A stretch of 64,000 bases of DNA. Origin: Venturia oleaginea (Eukaryota; Ascomycota; Dothideomycetes; Venturiales; Venturiaceae). The position numbers and the translations under genes were made by a program. Positions within the stretch are counted from its first letter, which is position 1; the number at the start of each line of letters is the position of its first letter. Positions 57,491 to 64,000 of this stretch are shown here, in pieces. The stretch spans positions 1,364,001 to 1,428,000 of the forward strand of contig JABMLP010000001.1 in assembly GCA_013176395.1 (NCBI GenBank), in the 5' to 3' direction. Under the pieces are notes generated by a model, which searched no databases, was not told where the DNA came from, and saw nothing but the letters and a program-made list of their open reading frames with translations.

Positions 57491-58208
57491 CTAAACGCGG
57501 CGGAACGAAACAGCTGCTGTGAGACAAGTAATCTTCTTTCCATACTTGGTGTAAACATCGGCGAGAACGTGGTAGTTTCCCTGTGGCACTAGTTAGCAAT
57601 CTACCCTTCATTATCCTCCCTTGCCGCAACAAAGACCGAAGTATACGTACTGGTGGAATCTCCTTTGGCAACTCAACGTCCTTGGTCAACTTCAGCTCCC
57701 CCTTCTCCAACGGGCATTCCAAATCCACATTCTTACTCTGTTCGCAGAGATCGGTTTCCTGGTTGATGAGGGTGATGACGCCGTATTTGACAGTGATGTG
57801 GACTTTGGCGCCGTCTTCAATGTCTTCGTTAAGGTAACCTTCGGCAGAGATGGACAGGGTTGCACCACTATATCAAACAAAGACTTGTTAGGCTTCAAAG
57901 TGGAAAAGTGGTATGTTATGCAAGGCAGGAAAGCAGGTGGCGGGGGCGTAGGTAAGGACAAACAGCATCGCATTTGGAGAAACGTACGCTTTAGGGGGAT
58001 TGGGGTTCAAGTCAGCCTTTTGAATCTCCAGAATGTTTTCCTTAGGATCTGCGCAGAACAACAGAGGATTCTCGCCTGGCACGCTGAGCGGGTCATCGTT
58101 CTGGAGGCGGAGCTGGCTGTCGTCGTTTGAGCTGAACCAGCTAGAGGTGGCTCGGGCAGCGGCGATGTTACAGTGAAGGGCTGGAAGGAGGATTGTAGCG
58201 AGCTTCAT
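57491..58208 (-). CDS. NPC2: NPC2/ML-domain sterol or phospholipid transfer protein
   Basis: Three exons (58208-57988, 57867-57651, 57580-57491) give 175 residues. A signal peptide (MKLATILLPALHCNIAAARA) is followed by a pro-segment and the ML domain. Within it are LLFCADPKENILEIQKADLN, PPKAGATLSISAEGYLNEDI, VKYGVITLINQETDLCEQ, NVDLECPLEKGELKLTKDV and GNYHVLADVYTKYGKKITCL. Cysteines sit at the usual disulfide positions. Fungal Npc2 (also called PG/PI transfer protein) carries sterols or phospholipids inside the vacuole lumen. Length and intron positions fit the family. Confidence 0.92.
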
Positions 58209-58421
58209 GTTGGCTAAGTGTGATTGATGGGGGTGTGGTAATGGAAACTGAAGATGGGCGTCAAGGTTAAGGTTGGGGCGATGACGAGTTTAGCGCTTCC
58301 TCGTGACTGGGAAGCAGGGATCACGTAATCTTACGTAGCAAAACGGTATCAGTAGGGCCATCCCCTTTTGGAGTGATAGCCTGATAAGGCTATGGAGGCC
58401 GTTTTCACAAAGACATAGTTA

Positions 58422-59529
58422 ACGTGTTTCACCATTCACTTGGCCACCCCACTCACTTGGCCACCCAACCAAAAAGTCTAATCCCTTCGTACAATTATCG
58501 CGATAACGTCAACACCAACCCCCGGATCGGCTTGCAAAGAGGCTAGATTACTTCTTGCGAAGCAGAGCTTTCAAACGAATTCGAATTTAAGTCAACGTCA
58601 AATCTCAGCGTCGTAGGATATTCCTCGATCTACACTTCAGTCTCATCTTCAAGGTGGTAAACCACGAAGCGAATCTAACCACCAAAAGAGAAAGTTACAA
58701 ATACATGAAGAGCAGACTCTGGTTTAGTGGACCCTAGACCTTGATCGACGAGGATTTCCGCCTCAAATTATCGACGTACGACGAATGGCAAACGCTTTAC
58801 TCGAAAAACGCGGTACGAATCCTCCACCGTCATTAGTCGGGAAGAACTGGGTATCCCGCTTCATCAACGCTCAGCCGGAGCTTTGTACGAAGTGGAATCG
58901 TAAATTCCATTCACAGAGTGCAAAATGCGAAGATCCAGCGACAATCAACGCGTGGTTTCAGCGTGTTGAAGAGACGCCCTCACCACCAGGTACACCCCAT
59001 GGAGTAGCGCCACAGTGGACGTCAGAAACTCCTCGTACGATAGCTCAGCTTGAGCAGCAGGCTCAGCTCGTCCGAAATCTTCTTCATCGCCAATCTCAGA
59101 GCCCAAGTAGTCAAGCAATTGGTCAACTCATCAAAGGATGTCAAGTCGCAATGAATTCAGCAGTAATACTTGCAGAAGAGAATAGGAAGCTTCGTACAGA
59201 GAACCAACGACGAAAACAGAAGCAACAGTATCGTAGACGGTATATTGCATATGGAGGCGTTTTACAAGCTCAACAGGGTCAGTTCTTGGTCGAGGGATGC
59301 GAAAATAGCTCTAGAGATAATGTTCAAGATCAGGAAGTCGTCGTACGACAGCGAGCATTACCAACATGTAGTGGCTGCGGTATTCAAGGTCATAAGATTA
59401 ATCGATGCCCAAATACGTAAAGAATGTATTGTTAGAATTATTTTAATAAAAGCTGTATTGGTGGGAGGTTTATCGCATGATGACTTGAGATTTAGTGGTT
59501 GGGGTGGCCAAGTGAGTGGTGAAACACGT
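58422..59529 (+). mobile_element. Deletion derivative of a second pogo-type DNA transposon family
   Basis: Termini ACGTGTTTCACC...GGTGAAACACGT (58422 and 59529) are followed inward by a CACTTGGCCACCCC repeat and flanked by TA (58420-58421, 59530-59531). The left end has the CACTTGGC motif twice. At 1108 bp it is shorter than a full element because the DDE core is deleted. The psq-type N-terminal helix-turn-helix region upstream of 58785 contains stops, but the remaining frame is open (see 58785-59420). Confidence 0.88.
58785..59420 (+). CDS. Core-less pogo transposase: Tc5-type DNA-binding domain fused to zinc knuckle
   Basis: 211 uninterrupted codons. Residues 1-65 are the CENP-B/Tc5-type DNA-binding half (MANALLEKRGTNPPPSLVGK, NWVSRFINAQPELCTKWNRK). 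They run directly, still in frame, into the C-terminal tail found after the catalytic core in fungal pogo transposases: PRTIAQLEQQAQLVRNLL, a coiled coil LAEENRKLRTENQRRKQKQQ, and a CCHC knuckle CSGCGIQGHKINRC at the end. The DDE catalytic domain is missing. Upstream, a TAG separates this frame from the first HTH. It could make a DNA-binding protein that competes with active transposase, or be a neutral relic; no expression evidence is available. Confidence 0.7.
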   Translation: MANALLEKRGTNPPPSLVGKNWVSRFINAQPELCTKWNRKFHSQSAKCEDPATINAWFQRVEETPSPPGTPHGVAPQWTSETPRTIAQLEQQAQLVRNLLHRQSQSPSSQAIGQLIKGCQVAMNSAVILAEENRKLRTENQRRKQKQQYRRRYIAYGGVLQAQQGQFLVEGCENSSRDNVQDQEVVVRQRALPTCSGCGIQGHKINRCPNT

Positions 59530-59753
59530 TAGCTACGGGCTAGGGTCTTTCTAAGCCGTAAACTTTTCTGAAACGGTACAATAGCCGCAACTTTACTGTT
59601 GCAAGAAAATACAACCGTAAGTTTACTGTTAATCTACTGTTTCAGCCAAAGTCTTGAAAGTTCACGGCTAAGAAAGACCATACCCGCGGCGATGGATGGC
59701 GGATACATTCAGTTGCTAGGTTGCTTGCTTGCTAGAGATATACCTCAACCAGA

Positions 59754-60729
59754 CTAAGAGCTCAACCAATAATCCCTCCACTTTTTGACACAACCGACAA
59801 TTCGCACAAGATCATCCGCAACAATCACCTTCTCACTCCTCCTGAATCCTTTCGGAATCCTCTCATAATCCATCCATTCCCTCAGCCTCTCCTTCCTGAT
59901 GAACATCTTATCGGCATCTCCATCCAGCCGCCCTTCTCCTACGAACAAAAGAGCCAAGGCACCCTCGGCGATACCAGGAACAATTGTAATATTTCCATTC
60001 GGCTCACCGCTCCCAGCAGCCCTCGATTCGTATTCGCGCCTCACTCTCGTGCGACCGATGGAGCTAGTATTGAGATATGGATAGTCTTCTGGAACGGTAT
60101 CGCAGAGCATCTTCTCGACTAGGTCTGGTTGGACGTGTATGGTATCGCCTTGAATCCTATCGAGACGGGACATGCTGGCGTCATGTTCGTTGCGGTCATG
60201 TAAGTTGAGTGTCTCAAGATCTATTCTCGTGTCTGTATGATTTTGGTTATTCGAAAGAATTCCGAGCAATCGGAATTGAGGCCGAGTGAAAGTGCTCTGG
60301 ATGAAATCGTCTCCAAAGTTGACTACCGTGGACAGGACCGTGTCAAAGTCGGACATGCTTAGGTTGCGACCGTCGCGATTACTATTGATCAACGATCAGC
60401 TTATACGTTATGCAAGACCCAGCAAGACCCAGCAAGACTAACAGTTTATTGCTCTTTCGCCTCGCTGGGTAGGTTTCAACTTACAGGAAGCCATGATTGG
60501 CCATTGTATTCAAAAAGGGACACGGCGAGCGAGAGGAACCAGGAATGTCCTTTGCCGGAACCCATTTGTGATCCTCAGCGGACGAAACAAAGTCTCTAGA
60601 AGAGTCATTGTGAAGATGATGGTTGTCTCGACCGAATATAACAGCGTTGCGGTCGATGAGAGTTTCGAGCGAGATAGCCAAAACTGATGACAGACCTGCC
60701 AGAGACAGAACGAAGGTAGAAAATCTCAT
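59754..60729 (-). CDS. Secreted heme-thiolate peroxidase (chloroperoxidase/unspecific peroxygenase family)
   Basis: Two exons (60729-60485, 60381-59754) joined by a 103-bp intron (GTAAGT...CAATAG) give 290 residues, within the short-UPO size range. A signal peptide (MRFSTFVLSLAGLSSVLA) leads to SPCPFLNTMANHGFL, whose Cys70 is the proximal heme ligand (PCP motif). NRDGRNLSMSDF follows the splice. NEHDASMSRLD near residues 146-156 is the EHD-S motif that binds Mg and positions the acid-base residue. These enzymes use H2O2 for halogenation or oxygen insertion outside the cell. An acceptor-proximal repeat (CTTGCTGGGT twice) lies in the intron. Confidence 0.88.
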
Positions 60730-61553
60730 ACTACTCAGAAGTGAAGCTAAGACAGTGATAGAGTAGCGTTAACTTCGCAGTCTTATATTCCTACTTATGA
60801 ACAGCGTTGCATCCATGGCGCAATCATTATCATGGTGGCTAAGTTAGATGCAGCATCGGACAATGCAGTGTAAAACGTCGTCCACTCGAACGACCTGTGT
60901 GGGATTTTCTCCGTTTAGTGTTTGCGGCGGATCCGCTTCGTGATTCTCGCCTCACGTCACCTATCCAGTCTTCGAATACGGACTTTGTGGAGAAGAAAGC
61001 AGTGTTGTCGTAGTTTGCGTCACAATTATTATCGTAGTGCGTATTATGTGGCTGCTGACAAGGTTCTTGTGAACTTGAAAGAAGACCTTGTCGTAGCACA
61101 CAGAGGGTGTTCCCGGCCAAAGCTCGATAATTCCAAACATCCTTCGAGGGTCGGCATTGCTCCTTCGGAGAATGAACCAAAGACGTCCCAAAAATATGCA
61201 TCGACATTGAAATTTTGTAGCTTGATCTGACCGAGTGAACATGCCCCCGCATAAGCAGTGTGTGACATATTAGAGACTGGGTTTTCTTCCGGTTGGTCCA
61301 CTCAAGGCATATCTCAGCCTTGTCCCATCGTTGCTTCAAATCGACCTTCTGTAGCACGTGTCGCGATAATCGATACTTGGTGCATATAGGCGTTCATCGG
61401 ACTAATGAAACGTCCTTTCTCGTCATCTTGCGGCCATCATGCTATCTTTCTGTTTATTCGGTCCTACGGAGTCGTCTTGATGGACTAGCTGCTGTTGTGT
61501 GGTCCATTTTCGAGTCAAGATCGCGAAAAATCTCGCCATAACTTATTACTCCC
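60730..61553. other. Intergenic region
   Basis: Upstream of the peroxidase. A 172-aa frame at 60839-61357 (-) has low complexity and no recognised motif. Confidence 0.45.
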
Positions 61554-62356
61554 TCACAAATCGACATCCAACCACGCCCAGGTAGTGACTACTCTCCCCT
61601 TGTCGTGATCAGCCAACGAATCAAAGACAGGCGTTGTAGTATCGATGTCCGTAGCTTTGCAACCCACACATCGGTCCGTAACTGTTAAGTCCATGCTCCG
61701 TTGGGCGCCCGCCTGCTCATTGTACCTGCTCACTCGTATCTTCTTGAGACATAGAGGATTGTTGTTTGGATTCGAGCCAACTTGAGCAGCATCGAACACC
61801 AGATGTGATATAGCCACGATCTTATCGCCTTCCGAATTGACGATTCCACATGCGCCCATTCCTGGAGAGTAGTATGTGAGATCTCCGGTGTGCCTTTCGT
61901 GGTTCGCTGGCAAGGGGATGTCTTGGGCTCTGTACGTGGTGTAAGATTATGGGCTCTGGAGATTAACCATAGGGATCGATTGTCTTACTTGCTGGAGCCA
62001 CTGCTCAGTCCAACTGCGAGACCAATAATGAGGGCAAGTAGAAGAGATAGAACGACTGCTAGTACGATCAAGAATGTTTTCCTCCTCATTCCTAGATATC
62101 TCTCATATAGCGGAAATACTCGATCGAATTTCTGTCCCATAGTTGGCTTCGCGCTCGCACAGTGAGTCGTGCCCGAGTGTGAGGGTGGAATAGGGCGGTG
62201 TAGCTCCCACCCAAAGAACTTAATATTCTTCTTCGCGTGGAAAGGAGGAGGTTCCAGGATCTCGGCCGAGACACGCTCAATGTCGTCCTCAGTATCCTTC
62301 TTCAAGTACTCCGGAAGAGACTTTTCGGGCAATGGTTTGCGCTTAATTTGGTCCAT
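61554..62356 (-). CDS. Membrane-anchored RlpA-like double-psi beta-barrel protein
   Basis: Two exons (62356-61989, 61929-61554) joined by a 59-bp intron (GTAAGA...TACAG) give 247 residues. A charged cytosolic N-terminus (MDQIKRKPLPEKSLPEYLKK) of about 90 residues precedes one transmembrane helix (TFLIVLAVVLSLLLALIIGL) and a short Gly/Ser linker. The C-terminal DPBB domain starts GDLTYYSPGMGACGIVNSEG and contains VFDAAQVGSNPNNNPLCLKK, LTVTDRCVGCKATDID and VVTTWAWLDV. This is a type II membrane topology with the barrel facing outside. Related fungal proteins are barwin/expansin-like and associate with cell walls; no catalytic activity is assigned. The conserved DRC-GC motif suggests a disulfide. 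Confidence 0.85.
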
Positions 62357-64000
62357 TTTCCAAGTTCAGACGGAAGCCGTGAAGTCGATTGTGATTCGAT
62401 TTACAAAAGAGTGACGGCAACGAGAGTGAGAGAAACGAAGGGAAGAACGGTTGACTGAGCACCTATCGCAACGCGACGGTACAAGTCAGGGGTCTCGTAT
62501 AATTGGCGGCGGTTAAGATCATCAGCGCACCTCGGTGCGTCTCTCTTCCAATACAACATTATGGAGAAGAGAGAATGATTACCATCTCAAGCTTTTCTGG
62601 TCATGACTTCGGATGAATGTGAACGACAACGCGAGTGTTGGGAATTTTTGCACCGATACCGATTTTGGTTTTGAAGTACTCCACTTTTGTCGAGCACTAC
62701 CTATTCTAACCGCCTTCGCCCTCGAATACACGACCATCAGACGTCTAACACTTACAGATGATGACAAATTCCATCATGACGATTCCGATAACTCTGTATG
62801 GCTCCCTATGGCCACCCTGTCAAGCTGTCCGAGACCTCGACACGTTCGATATTCCTTGTTCATTTCAACATTTCATGTCGCATGGTTAATCGAAAGTTTG
62901 GTCACAGCTATTCTGTACGACTGGTAGAAGGCTTTGAGAGGATTTGGACGTAAAGCACGAAAGAGGAGGTCATTGCACAAGATGCGAATGAGAGACCAAG
63001 GAATAACTGCGGCTCGCGGCGAAATCATGTCTACTGTTGAAGACATGTTCTGTCGAGTTGGAAGCAGCGACTGCTGGAACAGCTTGCTCTTCAGAGTTCT
63101 TGACGAAGGGATAGCTCCGAAGAGGGATGTAAATGAAGATATAATGCGCCTGTCCCAACATGCCAGGGTTTCTTGTAAAGATAGCAAGAGCTTCGACTGA
63201 TCAAATTTTCCACGATCACCGGAAAGCGGGCGTGACGTTTTCAATGAGTGTAGCGGCATGTTTTCGGTCGTACTGCGTAGAACACTTGGTAGTAGACGTT
63301 GCATTTGGAGGAAGAGCCGCATGAAGCATGTCAAAGGCGCTAAAAAAAATCCTGTTGAATTAGTGAGCTGTTACAGAGTTACCGTCTTATCTGGGCAGAT
63401 TGTATCTGTATATTATCTTCTCAACTAAATATTCATCTCGAGCAGAGCCTTGTATACAAAAGATTTCTATAGAAGGAGAGTGTTCTCTTCTCGAGCTTCT
63501 TATTAACCTTATTTTTAATTCAAGACTCTTCGGTCGAATTTTAGTTAATGTCACGGGAGCAATAGAAGCAGTCGTAGATCACGTTGACAAATGATTAGCC
63601 GTGCTAGCTATAAGCGGGCGTGATAGAAGTCAATGGTAGTATCGTTCTAAGGATCAAAACATTGCGTGAAGAATCTAAGTACAGGGAGGAATCGCAAGGT
63701 ATATATGGGATTCCTTGGTTCGTGCGCTGAAGTCACGTGTATACCAGTTCATGGTAACATTCTCAGTGTCACTCCGTGACAGTTAATGTGATTACTTCTT
63801 AAAGTATCCGAAAAACTTTACACTTCTTTTCTCTTTAGGCTATTACGGGACGGTAGCTGGAAAGACGCAGCATACTCGTAGCCAAAGATTGTTTAGATTC
63901 AGTTAAGGAGTGAAGGTATCTATAAACAGAGAACCTCAATGAGGTTCTTTCTCTATACTAGGCTCAATCAGGCTTAGGCTCTTAGCCTATACCAACCATG
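62357..64000. other. Right-hand end of the window
   Basis: No supported gene. A 104-aa frame at 62613-62927 (+) and a 153-aa frame at 62873-63334 (-) overlap and lack motifs. Near the end a short hairpin AGAACCTCA/TGAGGTTCT (about 63931-63949) and TAGGCT/AGCCTA inverted repeats suggest the edge of another repeat element. Confidence 0.4.

Noticed and set aside
60839..61357. 172-aa minus-strand frame upstream of the peroxidase
   Set aside because: Low complexity, no motif, several competing frames; not enough to call a gene.
62873..63334. 153-aa minus-strand frame near the right end
   Set aside because: Overlaps an equally long plus-strand frame; neither shows a family signature.

Overview
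The window is nuclear DNA of a filamentous ascomycete (Pezizomycotina). Most genes carry one to nine short GT-AG introns, usually 48-75 bp with CTAAC/CTGAC-like branch sites. Gene content includes a DUF6697-type protein, fungal BEM1, PNS1, NUR1 and SAP30 homologues, a TPP-riboswitch-controlled THI5/NMT1 and a broken UstYa gene. The mix resembles Leotiomycetes, but class-level placement is an inference.

Positions 1-45200 are mostly ordinary genes. In order they encode a tiny cysteine-rich secreted protein, a DszC/acyl-CoA-dehydrogenase-like flavoprotein, the urea transporter DUR3 (10 exons), the choline-transporter-like PNS1, a MARVEL-like membrane protein and a disordered nuclear-type protein with a SUMO-interacting motif. 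A deletion-derivative pogo transposon and a gene remnant follow. Then come a secreted subtilase, a SIMPL-domain protein, SAP30, a DUF6697 protein with a coding minisatellite and an in-frame stop, a Baeyer-Villiger monooxygenase, a tannase relic, an HHE hemerythrin protein, THI5 with its riboswitch, the polarity scaffold BEM1, a THP3/SAC3-family mRNA factor, ESCRT-II VPS36, a small membrane protein, NUR1, the V-ATPase F subunit and a metallo-beta-lactamase-fold hydrolase.

Positions 45200-60000 look like accessory sequence: gene-poor, transposon-rich and full of broken genes. They hold a second near-identical pogo derivative and a tRNA-Glu(CTC) gene with a normal anticodon-loop intron plus a GT...AG-bounded insert in its D arm. 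They also hold a tyrosine-rich, tandem-repeat, RR/KR-containing secreted protein lying 1.3 kb from a UstYa-type (DUF3328) gene that is itself broken, which I read as a possible decayed RiPP (dikaritin-like) locus. A BTB pseudogene, two related Tc1/mariner elements arranged as a fold-back pair plus a dead relative, and a pogo derivative fusing the DNA-binding domain to a zinc knuckle complete the region. NPC2, a heme-thiolate peroxidase and a membrane-anchored double-psi beta-barrel protein close the window.

All exon boundaries were derived by hand from splice motifs and frame continuity. They have not been checked against transcripts or databases.
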